DNA from: Reticulitermes speratus
Taxonomy: Eukaryota; Arthropoda; Insecta; Blattodea; Rhinotermitidae
DNA: 64,000 nt
Assembly (NCBI GenBank): GCA_021186555.1
Contig: JAJKFL010000003.1
Span: forward strand, 39,719,408-39,783,407
Direction: 5' to 3'
Both the position numbers and the translations under genes were made by a program. Within the stretch, counting starts at the first letter, position 1. The number at the start of each line of letters is the position of its first letter. Shown here piece after piece: positions 36,347 to 47,583 of this stretch. The notes under the pieces are model-generated. The model saw only the letters and a program-made list of their open reading frames with translations. It searched no databases and had not been told where the DNA came from.

Positions 36347-37260
36347 CCGTATATTCTCGAATCTAATGCGCACCCTTTTTACAGTTTTAGAGGGCTAAAA
36401 AATCAGATGCGTATTAGATTCGCATGCGGATTAGAATCGCGGTCTAGAGCTGGATTTTGGAAAAATGATTGAGCTGCTATACGTGCCGTAAGAACAATAC
36501 AATACAATAATCTATTATTTTATTATTTATTATTATAATTTATTATTCATCAGACTCGCCGTCATCACTCATAACTGAATCGTTATCCGTGCTCTCCACC
36601 CAGTCACTATCATCTTTATTTTCAACATCGTCCTCCCATACAATGTCATCTTCGGTTCCGTCCAAAGCATTGCTTATGCAACACTTCTTGAAAGATCTGA
36701 CGATAATACTCTCCGGGATGGCTTTCCATGCAGCCGACACCCACCGCGCCACTTCTGAAGGAGCTGCGTCACACCCGCTCATCGCTGCCTTGTGTTTCCG
36801 CCATAGTCGAACGTTGCTTTCATTAACTCCAAAAATTGCAGCGGCTTTGCGGTTTCCATTCTCCTCTGCGCACCAAATAACTTCACGTTTGAACTTCGCC
36901 GTATATGAGAGTCGTTTAGATTTCAGGTGTCCCTCTTCCATAACTACGATACACGACAAATTGGAACAAGCACCTCCCACGTTTCAACAACTAAAGCTCA
37001 GCTGGCTTCAGACGAGATTGCGCACGTCTGTTGAGAAAGGCCTCGCCTCTATCGGTATGACTCATCGGCCACAGGCGTAGCGTCGGATTTTAACGCATTG
37101 GTAACATCCAATATTATTCAATCAGTCGCCCCGTGGGCAAGGGGGTGGTTGAAGGAAAGGTGCGGATTAGAATCGCGAACTAACTGTTTTTCGTTTAAGA
37201 AGTCGCCAAAAACTGGGTGCGTATTAGATTCGGATGCGCATTAGATTCGAGAATATACGG
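36347..37260 (-). mobile_element. Short pogo/Tigger-type DNA transposon with intact terminal repeats
   Basis: The terminal inverted repeats begin CCGTATATTCTCGAATCTAA and end with its reverse complement. Each side is followed by the TA target duplication (36345-36346 and 37261-37262). At 914 bp the element is much shorter than an autonomous pogo element and has lost the catalytic core, but it keeps one open frame. It is likely moved in trans. Confidence 0.88.
36543..36941 (-). CDS. Truncated pogo-type transposase: DNA-binding head fused to acidic tail
   Basis: Read on the reverse strand from the ATG at 36941 (MEEGHLKSKRLSYTAKFK); an upstream ATG at 36980 is in frame but less likely. The first 50 residues are a helix-turn-helix of the CENP-B/pogo N-terminal kind (KREVIWCAEE, KAAAIFGVNESNVRLWRKH). 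The frame then jumps to what I recognise as the C-terminal end of the same transposases (VARWVSAAWKAIPESIIV, SFKKCCISNALDG) and an acidic tail. The DDE domain between them is absent. The join is in frame with no stop. The product could bind the terminal repeats but cannot cut DNA. Confidence 0.75.
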   Translation of the reverse strand: MEEGHLKSKRLSYTAKFKREVIWCAEENGNRKAAAIFGVNESNVRLWRKHKAAMSGCDAAPSEVARWVSAAWKAIPESIIVRSFKKCCISNALDGTEDDIVWEDDVENKDDSDWVESTDNDSVMSDDGESDE

Positions 37261-38282
37261 TATTTAAGTGAATGGTGGTTGCAAGGCAGAAAGAAGATGT
37301 GGACCAACACTGACTTAATCTCCTGTTTAGCTAGCCAATATTTACTGGTGAGATAACTTTAAAAGGTTTCAGGAAAGAGCATAGTGACAAATTGTTTAGG
37401 TTATACACATTCTGGGGATAAAAAATTATTCAGGTTTCACATGTTTTGGGCATATGAAGATATATGATTCAGGTTATGAATGTAAGAAGAAAAATAATCC
37501 AAGTCATGCATATTTTGGGGATATGAAGAGTAGTTCCTTGGCATGCTCACAATGAAGAGCTGCAAAAAATGCATGTACTGTATTCATTTACCACGTGTGT
37601 CTGTGTACCACAATTAAAGGACACTCTTGCATTTGTTTGTTAATTTTATTCCCCAAAGAAAAATAGTTACATATGTTTTAAGGTATAATGTGCATTTTGC
37701 AATAACATTTATTTAACCATCATATGTACAGAATTTATGTAGCAATCCACTCTTGCCAGATGGACACCTTACTGATTTCTAAATAGCCTAGACAAGTGTT
37801 CCATTTAGAAAAGTAACCATCATTTCATGTGAAACACTGTAACATATCTTACAAGAACAAACTCATACAGTGGTTTTGAAGAATGGTGTTGAAAATTTGG
37901 ATATCAGTGTTGTATGTATGCCAAGAGTTGGAAGTTTTACTGTTACCAGGAGCACAATTCTAGGAGGATGCCCTTCAAAATGTATCTGTGTGATTGAGAT
38001 AATAACCGTAATTGATTCGTACTTGTATGGATATGTACAAATTCATACTCCCTTTTCTTCCTAAATAGAAATATTTGAAACCACAGGTTCAATAAATAAA
38101 CAAGTTGTGTCCATCTTTGTCATCTTGTTTATCTGCTGACTTAAGTCTTTCCAACTTTATTACTCATCTAACTAACTGAAGATTGCAAGACAGTAAAATA
38201 GCTAGCTTAACGTCATGATGCTTGGTAAACTGCAGTTTAATGAAAATTCGGCCCACAACAATATCATCTGACTGTTGTGAGG
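37261..38282. other. Intron 4: nothing recognised
   Basis: AT-rich sequence, no repeat family or exon recognised. The composition becomes GC-richer from about 38270. Confidence 0.5.
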
Positions 38283-38492
38283 TCTTGCTGCGTTTTAGGG
38301 ATCCCTTTGGCAGTCCATGCAGGACGTCCATCCTCCCGGGCCTCCAGTCAGCGTAGTGTTGGGACGATAGCATCAGGGTTCTCTCGGCGTCCAAGTAGTG
38401 GGGGCAGCCGAGGAGTGTTAGTCTCTGCATCACGAGCAGGTGCGGCACGTGCCGCCGCCATCTTGCTAATCTCGTGCCATCTCACAACTACC
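38283..38492 (+). promoter_or_regulatory. Candidate internal promoter with E-box and YY1-type site
   Basis: This stretch has far more C, G and CpG than the sequence around it. GGCACGTGCC (38444-38453) is a perfect palindromic E-box. It touches GCCGCCATCTTG (38454-38465), a textbook YY1 site in the orientation often found at initiators or just downstream of them. The ATG of exon C follows 28 bases later. No TATA box is evident. Together these suggest a second, CpG-type promoter inside intron 4. Confidence 0.55.
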
Positions 38493-38571
38493 ATGGCCAC
38501 AGCGGCCTCTGAGCAAACTAGCACTGACAACAGTCAGCCAGACCAAGAGCAGCAACAGCAACAGCGTACCG
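38493..38571 (+). CDS. Exon C: candidate alternative first exon for a cytosolic form
   Basis: ATG lies in a strong context (ACCATGG) and opens 26 codons, MATAASEQTSTDNSQPDQEQ to QQQQRT, followed by one base and a donor (G|GTAAAC) in phase 1. Joining to the phase-1 acceptor at 53236 gives glycine at the junction and continues into SRRPSVTSIHSNASSS. The product would be about 148 residues: Q-rich start, the coiled-coil exon and the serine-rich end, with no signal peptide, cysteine module or membrane segment. The frame is also open upstream to 38277, but without a better ATG. An internal cassette exon is less likely, because the segment before the ATG looks like promoter. Confidence 0.55.
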
Positions 38572-39317
38572 GTAAACTTCCTCCAACCGTTGATGCGTTC
38601 CCCATTATTTGCCAGTGTTGGTGTTATTACAGATTAGGGCTAATGACAGAGTTGTTTCTTAAATATGCACCATTTTCTTTGGCTTCTGATATTCATGTGT
38701 CTGTATTTAACATTTTCAAACAATTCAGTGTGGAGCTCACACAAACAAATGGGCTCACAATCGGTGAATTCTGGGCAAGCTAAAGATAGACACTGATGAT
38801 AATTAGAAGCATGAAATTCCTAGAAATTTTGATAACTTTTACCTCCTGTGTGGTCTGTTTTCAACAGTTTTGTAATAACAGTAATATTTCAAACATTTCT
38901 CACTCTACTAAATAGATATGTAAATCCTGTGAGTTCAGGCGTACATCAGTAGCTGAAGCCTACGTCTTTCTTAAATTATTACTTTTCCTGTCTTTTTAAA
39001 CCAATAACAATATGCCTGATTTTGTTTCTGAAATAGATGTAGAGGAAATTCTTCCTGAACTTCCATTAAAATATAACAAATATTATCAAAGATATTTTTG
39101 TTTGCCCCTTGATACCTAGTTGGACTTTGAGCTAGTTGGCTCAAGCTGTAAAGCTTTTGAGTTGATGTCAGACATGGCCGTTTTGAACCTTGGCCAGGAC
39201 ACCAACTATAGTGATTGTGGATTTTTGTGGTCTTCCTCAGCCTGCCCAGGCAAGTGTCTAAATGTTAGGCCATGGACCGAATGGTAGCAGGAGTTCATCG
39301 AATTTAATCTGCTCTTA
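38572..39317. other. Intron 4: one old SINE-like segment
   Basis: About 39125-39300 has a tRNA-like head (GAGCTAGTTGGCTCAAGCTGTAAAGC and a box B-like GTTTTGAACCTTGG), followed by text typical of an insect SINE body. It is heavily worn. The rest is unassigned. Confidence 0.45.
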
Positions 39318-39590
39318 ATTTTAGTCGGTATAGCGACTCGTTACGGGCTGGACGGTCCGGGGATCCAATCCCGGTGGGGGCGAGATTTTTCGCAGCTGTC
39401 CAGACCGGCCCTGGGGCCCACCCAGCCTCCTATACAATGGGTACGGGGTCTCTTTCCCGGGGGTAAAGCGGCCGGGGCGTGGAGTTGACCACCCACCCCC
39501 ATCTAGTGCCAGGGTTAAAGAAAGAGTAGAGCTATACCTCTACTCCCCCTTTGGGCCTTCATGGCCTGTTCTAGGGAGAACTTTACCTTA
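39318..39590 (+). repeat. SINE-B, 5'-truncated
   Basis: Starts inside box A (GTCGGTATAGCG), keeps GGGATCCAATCCC (box B with one change) and is otherwise almost identical to 12210-12470, including the tail that ends TTCTAGGGAGAACTTTACC. Confidence 0.88.
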
Positions 39591-39806
39591 ATTTCTGTAG
39601 TCATGCAGTTAGGTTAGTGTTCTTTCCAAATGTGTGAACTTTGCCACATCAAATAATTATTAGTGTCTTTATGTTGTGACTGTCCTGCATTCTGTTGACG
39701 AGACATGAATATATACTTCGTTTCCTCAGCATTTACTTCTAGACTGTCCTTGTTACAAGAAATTAATAAAGGCTGTAAGGTTCTGTGTTTATGTTTGTAG
39801 TATGTA

Positions 39807-40620
39807 CAAGGGTCAATCAGAAAGTAATGCCACCAGTTCTTCATTTCATGCTATTTACGAGTTGGAAACGCAAAAATTTCACAGAAGTTACTGCAACATT
39901 GCTGAAGGCATAGCTATGTTTCGGTATGATCCCCAACTTTGTAAACAGTCTTTTTCCACCTGTAAACAAGAGCATGTATTCCTGCATGGTAAAAGTTGCT
40001 CTTCCTCCTTCGCAGTCGCTGGTTCATGATGTTCTGCACTGCCTCATCATTGGAAGGACCAACCAGGTCATAATCTAATGGTGTGAGGTCAGGACTGTAG
40101 GATAGGTGTGGTAACACCGTCTATCCAAACTCTTTGATGGCCTCTGTGGTGTTGCCTAGTGTCGTCACAGAGGAAGCAACACTGCAGACAATCTTCTTGT
40201 GAGACGAACTCAACAAAGGCCAGCATTCGAACTTGTGTTTCAGTACAGTGGTCAGAGTTTACTGTCGTCCCCCTGGGCAAGAAATTCACAAGAATAACAC
40301 CTTTCTTATCCTAGAAGACTGTAACCATTACTTTTCCAGCTTACGGTGCCCTCTTGAAATTCTTCCTGTAGGGATGTTGTATGGTGCCATTCCATCGATT
40401 TTTGCTTCGATTCGGGTTCAGAATGATGGATCCAGGTTTCATCCCCCAAGACAAATTGACACAGGAAGCCCACACTTCCAGAGTCATATTGGTGCAGAAG
40501 GTCAGAAGCGATCACTCTGTCTGTCTGTGTGCATTGGTCAGCATTTGTGGCACCCAAAGAGCACAACCCTGGAACAGCCAAGGTCTTCAATACTTATCAT
40601 TACACTGCCTTGACTATGGG
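39807..40620 (-). pseudogene. Decayed mariner transposase
   Basis: Reverse-strand pieces in different frames give the expected order of a mariner DDE transposase: LGDETWIHHSEPESK (near 40445), FLPRGTTVNSD (near 40260), then LPHLSYSPDLTPLDY near 40090 and the C-terminal ALVYRWKKTVYKVGD. Several frameshifts separate them. The outer sequence GGGTCAATCAGAAAGTAATG at 39809 is the usual kind of mariner terminal repeat. The head of the gene is not seen. Confidence 0.85.
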
Positions 40621-42376
40621 ATAGGGTAGAGCATAATTCATCTGTTATGCAATAGCTTCATCAGTGTGGCAGGTGTAAGGCATGACTGCAGTGCAAGTGC
40701 AGCCACTCCTCCAGTTTCAGCTTCTTTAATCCATGTTACCCATTGTCAGAGTGCTCACATACACAGTAGCTTCACCATACAACCTAAACATATGTCCCTT
40801 AATGCATGTTGGCTTCTCACCTTCAACAACCAAAACTCTCACATGTCAGTCTCTGCCATTGTAGAATAAACTGTGGTGCTGTCATCTGTTAAGCAAAAGA
40901 GTTGTGACTAATAGAATATGATAAAGAATATTCAAGGATTTCACTGACATGGTGGTAATTCCCATGAAAATATTAAGGAGATAAATAATTTGAGGCTTTA
41001 CTTTCTGACTGCCCCTTTTACTTGTTTTCCCTATAAATTAACATCATCTGCATAGACCAGAAGCAGTTACAAAGCCAGGAAAATCACTTCTTTTATGTCA
41101 TTCAAGGTAGTTTGGGTGGGATGGGACATAGTACCTTACTCCTTCTGACCATGTATTGGTCATGACTCTGTGATTCTTAATGTGGTATATGTAACTCCTG
41201 CTCATACAATTTGTGGTTTCCACAGTTGTAGGAACTCTGTTTCATGGCCCTTTTGACACATGTGCTGCTATTGGCATCCTTTTCTATAATATGGAATAGA
41301 ATATCAAAATTTTTAGCAAGCATAAAGTGATAATGTCTGTAATTTGTGACATACGTATGATTACAGTGGGCAAAAGCACAAATACTTGCAAGTGTAATCT
41401 TAAGGTGATTCAGGACCATTGTGTTTACAGTATCAAAAGGGATAATATAATTATGTTCCATCTAAACACAATTTTGTTCTTAAAGGTTAAGAACTGCTAC
41501 ATATTTCAGCTAGCTAAAGTATCCATCATCAGGCTGAACATGAAAATAAAAAGGAAGACTTACAGCTGCAATTAATGGTTTGAGATCTCAAACTTACAAG
41601 TGTAGTATTATATAATCTATATAAAAACGTGTAAAGACTACGCAGTTCCAGGCATAATAAGATATGAGGTTAATATTGTTTGTTAGGTAGTTGACTGTAG
41701 CTGTGTTGAATATAAGCAAACGTATCTTCAGTAATTCAATGAGGGTAGTGTAGGCAGCTTTACATGGAGACAGCTTGTGTGTATTTATTTGAAGCCTTTT
41801 ATCTGACTTGATAGTGATGCGTTGGAGCATAGTTAATGTTACTTGAATAGTGTTATATGGTTTGATAGATAGCTACTGTTAGTTGAACTTACGAAGGTTT
41901 TCTTCTATATATTAAATAAACATATGATTCATTCCTTCGTATGGTTTCTGGTTCTGAGCGTGTCTTTAGTATGTGTTCTTGGTAACACCACCTTGCTAAA
42001 TTGTGAACATTTATAGCCTTTATGTTATTCCACAAACAGCTTATTCTACTTTATCCTCTGTCCATACTACCCACACTACTGACTTCAGCTACTGCATGTA
42101 TATGAATGTAAAACACAAAGTATGTACTGTATTTTCTTAAACATCGCTCAGTGGATAGAACTAGTTTCTGCATAATCTTATAGTTTCTAGAACATGAAGT
42201 AAAAATTTACATTATGCACATTTCCAGGTCAGTCTTCCAAAATGCTTTGACACTAGATGAATGGGAAAAAATCTCTAATCCACAATGTAGTTGGGAGGTA
42301 CAACACATATATTCATATTCACTGTTTAAAACACCAACGAAATGCATTTCACTTTCACTTTTATTATGTATTAATC
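40621..42376. other. Intron 4: unassigned, with a worn hammerhead-like piece
   Basis: At 41500-41545 the reverse strand reads CAGCCTGATGATGGATACTTT and then CTGAAATATGTAGCAG: the core boxes are there, but stem II is not convincing. No exon recognised. Confidence 0.4.
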
Positions 42377-42424
42377 AACCCCTACATTTGTTTCGGTCTT
42401 ATATAAGGCCAGCTTCAGGGGGTT
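42377..42424 (-). ncRNA. Hammerhead ribozyme motif with one core change
   Basis: Reverse strand: AACCCC, CTGAAGC (last core A changed to C), T, a stem II GGCCTTATATAAGACC with one mismatch, GAA, ACAAATGT, A, then GGGGTT pairing six bases with AACCCC. The A9 change should greatly reduce activity. Stem III is only partly palindromic. Confidence 0.65.
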
Positions 42425-42678
42425 CATAAACTACGTTCATTTTACATCCAGCATTATGTCTGCCATTATACTAGTGCAATCTCTTTGTATATAAGTTACA
42501 ATCACTTACAAAGTCAGAATTTAAAATATATGTAAAAACACAGAGTATAAAATCCTTAAAAATTCGTCAAAATTCGTGTTAAAATAGTAAAATGCAGCAG
42601 TGTGGATTATTTTGTTATCTCTACACCTTTGGCTGTTTTTGTTCTTGGTTTTGTATATTTGATGGTCATTTAGTAATT

Positions 42679-42826
42679 ATGTCCTGTAAAATAATGGGTA
42701 TCAGAACCATAATATTCTATTAATATAATATTATGGTTCTGATACCATTTATATAGTCTTTATATATACCATAATATTCTATTAATATAATATTATGGTT
42801 CTGATACCCATTATTTTACAGGACAT
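42679..42826. repeat. Nested palindrome (foldback element)
   Basis: ATGTCCTGTAAAATAATGGG through AACCATAATATT is repeated as an exact or near-exact reverse complement at the other end. Each half also contains its own palindrome around AATATTCTATTAATATAATATT. A few dozen AT-rich bases form the centre. Confidence 0.8.
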
Positions 42827-44028
42827 ACCAGTAAGAAAAGTATTTGAAAGGTTCAAAAGATACCACTGCTGAAAATTTGATAAGAAGCATAAAAAATCTA
42901 CTTTTGCACTCTGTATTTCTTTAATGGGCTGTAACTTTAAGAAATCAATTTATTGTGTAAAAACCAAAGTGCAAATCAGAAAACATAAAATATTTCTGTG
43001 GAATACAGTGCTATTCAATGTCTGTTTTTATAGTAGAAACATTATTTTATTTCACTTGCAAGCTCTGTTAATGCCTCATCAATAACATATTCTTACACAC
43101 ATACATAATAATTTTATGTATCTTACCATCCTTCTTCTGTAGTACAAACATACAAATATGGGTCATATTGCTAATAACCCTGGAATTTTTTTTTATTTGT
43201 GCAAGGAAATTCAAATTTCTTACAATCTCATGAAGTTTCAGCTTGATGCTTTTCTGTTTCTAGACAAACTGTGATACTGAACATTATTGAAGTAAATTTA
43301 AATACTGCAATAAACAGAATTACACACCATAATTCCTGCTGTATGAAGGTATATGCAAATACAGACAGTCAAAACGCAGTGTTTGTGCAAGCTATACATA
43401 TATCCTTGAAATTTTTCCACTGTTTTAAATTTGTGGTTTACAAGCAAGTTAGGAATTTGCACATGAATGAAGAAAGAAAATACAGTATAGTGGAAATATG
43501 TTTGAAATTACTGTAACACAACAGAATGTAAGAAAACCCAGGGATACTACATTCTTTCACCAATTTTATTAAACTTTCAAATACAGAAAATATATTATTA
43601 TAAGAAAACATTCACTGAAGAGTAATAACATTTCAAGTAACAGCTGTTTGCAGAAAACGTACTTGCAGCCTTAATGCATTATTAAATCTCTTAAGAGCAC
43701 TCTGTCAAATCTACTAAGAAGTGAGGAAAAGGTAGCTCCTTGTCAATGAAAGTTCTTACTTTTAATATCACAGCCTTGTTTTAGTAAGAAGACAGAACAC
43801 ACCAATATAGGATATATTCTTCTTAAATTACACATCTTAAGAAATTTAACAATCATTTTATATTTTTAAAACGTGAAAGAGTAAATACTTTTCTCAGTTC
43901 TTTGACTGATTACTGACTAACTGGTAGAACTGGTCCTCCGTACTTCTTCTAGATCGCAGTAACACCTGGACACTTTGGATTAATCAAGTGGCTCTTAGTC
44001 ATGTCATAGTGGACTTAAATTACAATTA
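42827..44028. other. Intron 4: nothing recognised
   Basis: AT-rich, no exon or repeat family recognised. Confidence 0.5.
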
Positions 44029-44247
44029 TAGAAGATTAATGTCTTCTGGAATGTTGGGCCGTGTTGTTAGATAAATAGTTGCTGATGTTTCAAAGAATTA
44101 TAATTCCTTCATCTTGAGGGTCAAGCAATCCATGACGTGTCCTGGACTGCTTGACCCCAAATATGAAGGCACCATAATTGATTGAAACTTGAGTAACTGT
44201 TTACCCATTGACATTGTGTAATATCCAAGAAGACTTGAATCTTCAGC
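44029..44247. mobile_element. Foldback element, same family as 34264-34486
   Basis: The ends GAAGATTAATGTCTTCTGG and CCAAGAAGACTTGAATCTTC are inverted repeats like those at 34264. An imperfect inner inverted repeat is centred near 44135 (GGGTCAAGCAATCC versus GGACTGCTTGACCCC). Both arms contain hammerhead-like order: AAGATGAAGGAATTATAATTCTTTGAAACATC on the reverse strand at 44085-44117, and TATGAAGGCACCATAATTGATTGAAAC on the forward strand. Confidence 0.7.
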
Positions 44248-46817
44248 AAAACCACTGTGAATACTTCAAATCTTACAATTATAGACATAAGTTATTTCCT
44301 CATTTGTACTAAGACAAATATGCTCGTGGCAGTTTTTTTATCACGATTAAAAACAAAAGCAAGATGGCAGTGGTGACATTTAAGTGTTTTGATGTTTTAG
44401 CACTCTGACGAAACTGGCACAACATGATGACATTGAATGCTGTATGTAGCATTTTTCTGTCAATCAAATGTTGCTATTAGATGCTTACATATACCAGTTA
44501 ATTAAAGTACATGTATACTTAGTTATCTTACATTAGTTAATTTCAGGAATTAAGATCAGTAAAAAGTGAGTAATTTTATCATTATTCTTTAAACCACATT
44601 ATGACTCTGTTCATTTTATTTTGTTATATATAGATTGATTTGTTTACATTTGTGTAGAGTAAAGTGTCTGGCAATATTATTTGAAATTATAAAATGACCT
44701 AATATAAGCGTTTGTAATATGTGCATGTGGCAGCTTTTATTTTAGTTAGGCCTACATACAGAGGTTTACAACCCTTACCTTGTTTGTTACATTTGTTAAA
44801 TTTTATGTAGATAGTTGGGGCAACTGTAGATGTGTAGATGTTCTACAAGTATTATATTTTGTTCATCTTGTTCACACACACATGGTAGGATTACAAAATG
44901 CTTGAAGTGTAGGATCTGTGCATCTCACATTACAATGAATAAAGGGGAAGCAATTATTTTTATACACACTTGATTAAATCATCTCAATTTTGAATAAAAT
45001 ATTCTTCATCACTGCTCTCTTGCTGCTTGTATTATTCTTCTGTGTGTATTTAATTTTTGTAGTACATATGTATCTGTAAATTGCATGATCATTAGTGGTT
45101 TTAAACAGCATGATAATTCTAGTTTATGTGCTATCAGCTTTAATACGTTTGTATGTGAAATTTTTGTGCCTATAAAACTGGCATTCATTTTTAATTAATG
45201 GTTATCCATGTAAAATCTACATGAAACAGCTACTCAGTTAAACAAGACCAAGTCCCAGTAACACTTCTAATTTAATAGAAATGTACATTATCTGAGCATA
45301 ATACAAGAAAGCATTTGTCTCCTGTGGAAATGTTCTAAATTTTACATTAATTTAAACTGTCAAACCTACATAGAGGACTGTAAAAAAGGCAGTATTTTAT
45401 GTCATATTTCAGTAATCATACTAGTATTGGGTACTGAGAAACTAAACATTTAAATTTTATATTTTTATGAATTAAGAAGTGCTAAAATATACTATATTCA
45501 AAAACTGCAAGAAATCTATATACTGATTATGATTTACAAATATTTTATCTTTATGTTGTTCATCCCGTTGGGCAGTTATACATAGTAATGATAACAGTCT
45601 AGCACAGCTAGCATATTTGTATTATTTGTGCCTCACTGTTACTGTTATTGTTTATATACATTGTTTTAAATTAATGCGTTATAGAAAAGATGACTAATAA
45701 AGAGTAAAAGGGAAAAGATTGTACATCAGACCTGTCAAACACATGTCCTGCAGAGCTGTATGATAGGACTGCTTACGTCATGATATTTGTAAAACTTTAC
45801 ACTCCTGTGTTTGAAACACAACAGGAAACATTGTTGCAGAATGTTGAAAACATTTTTGCTTGTCAAAGACGTGTCTGCCCATAGCACTCCATCCTGTGTT
45901 TAAGCTTTGTATGCATGCATGTATGTATGTATGTGTGTATGATTATCAACTTGAACGTCATCTTGACCCTCAGTCAGTGCTCCTGTCAGCAAAAAGGTTG
46001 GGACAGAAGTTATGGTACATTTCCTTAGCAGTGTCTGTTCTCACTTGCTCATAATTTTGTATCACTTAGTAATTGTAATAATGTTCAGTTTTAGCACTTA
46101 AGTGTTCATAAATGTTATGTGCCAATAAATTAAAAAATGGTGTTTTTAAAAAACATGTTATTTGCCCAGTCAGCATTTCAATCCATTTCAGATACACAAA
46201 CCTATTATTTTTATTGCGTAATACATCAAATAAACCTTTCAAAATTAAGTATAAGGTGTATTGTAAATCCTTTCATTTTTGTACACAGAAAACTTCACAA
46301 TTGAAGAAAATGAAGGGAATGTGATATTTTATTATTTTATCACTGTTTATAGTACTACTCTTTGTGTGTACCATTTTTTTTAAATATAGATTTTTATGAT
46401 GTAGTCAGTATTGAAAAGCCCATCTTTTGGCTGACATTTGAATGTAATGTAATAGCTTGTGCAGAAAAGCTACTAGTTAATGTTTTCCCCGTATATCCTA
46501 GCAGAGGCACTTATTTGGGTTCTCCTCTAGCAGAATGCATAAAATTCACATCAGTGTCTCCCCTTCACATGTTTTCTTTCCACCATGTTTTATACTGATT
46601 GTAGGACATTGAAGAGTGTAGTGTTGTGATAGGCTCCAAGTGTTTGTTAATACCAAGCTTGTTGAAAATCTTTCATTTATTTTAATAGTTGAAAATGTGG
46701 ACACAGCATGATTTCATAAGCTTACTTCAAAGGAAGTAATGTAAGTTAAAAATGCATGGGCATTTAAAAGGATTTTTAATTTTGAATTTAATTATCATTC
46801 CTTATACAAAAATAAAT
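44248..46817. other. Intron 4: nothing recognised
   Basis: AT-rich sequence without exon, RNA gene or repeat family that I recognise. Confidence 0.45.
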
Positions 46818-47040
46818 TGTGCCTGTCCCGGCCATGAAGGCTTATAGAGGAAGTAGAGGTATAGTTCCACTCATGGTTAACCTTGGCACTAGATGGAGGT
46901 GAGTGGTCAACTGTACACCCAACTGCTTTGTCCCAAAGAAAGAACACCTGTACCCATTGGATAGGAGGTTGGGTGGGCCCCAGAGCAGGTCTGGACATTT
47001 TGGAGAAGGAAAAATCTCTTGCATCTGCCGGTATACATAA
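46818..47040 (-). repeat. SINE-B relative, antisense
   Basis: Shares with 1695 and 11985 the blocks GAAGTAGAGGTATAG, TGGCACTAGATGGAGG, CCCATTGGATAGGAGG and TGGACATTTTGGAGA. Its head differs from the forward copies at 12193 and 39318, so one tail is linked to two different heads. Confidence 0.75.
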
Positions 47041-47583
47041 CCCAGATTATCCAGCCTATAGCATAGTTATACTGACTATCCTATTCCTTATAAATACAAT
47101 GTCACATGAGTATGTGTGTGTGTCCATCCATTTGCTGGACATTAATGAAACTTTGTATAAATATCATGCCAGTAAATAATGCGAACATGAATAATGAGGT
47201 GGTGATGCAAGGCTATGATGTTATGAGCAAATTTGTCAACAGAATCTGTATTAGTGTGGAGGGGACATTGTTCACAGAAATGGTTGCTAAGCTGTGAAGT
47301 TATTAATTGTTCTTGTTAATCTCAGCAAATAGGCATTGAAAATTTCTACCCAGAACTCCCTGTTATACATACGCCAAATATCTTTATATTATACATTCAA
47401 AATATGATGATAAGAATTTTCCATGAAATATATGCTGAATTTAAGGAGAGTAACATACAACAACTTTTCATTTGTGCTGATATTTTTTATACACACTTGG
47501 AGCAAAATACATAAACACAATGGAAATTATGACCTTAGTATCAACCATACATTTGGTCTCAATGTGATGTTCATACCCAGTCT

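Noticed and set aside
38277..38492. Upstream extension of exon C in the same open frame
   Set aside because: No ATG in that stretch; it begins only after a stop and the composition and sites look like promoter. The ATG at 38493 has a far better context.
40233..40629. Forward-strand frames at 40233-40629
   Set aside because: They are the opposite strand of the mariner pseudogene.
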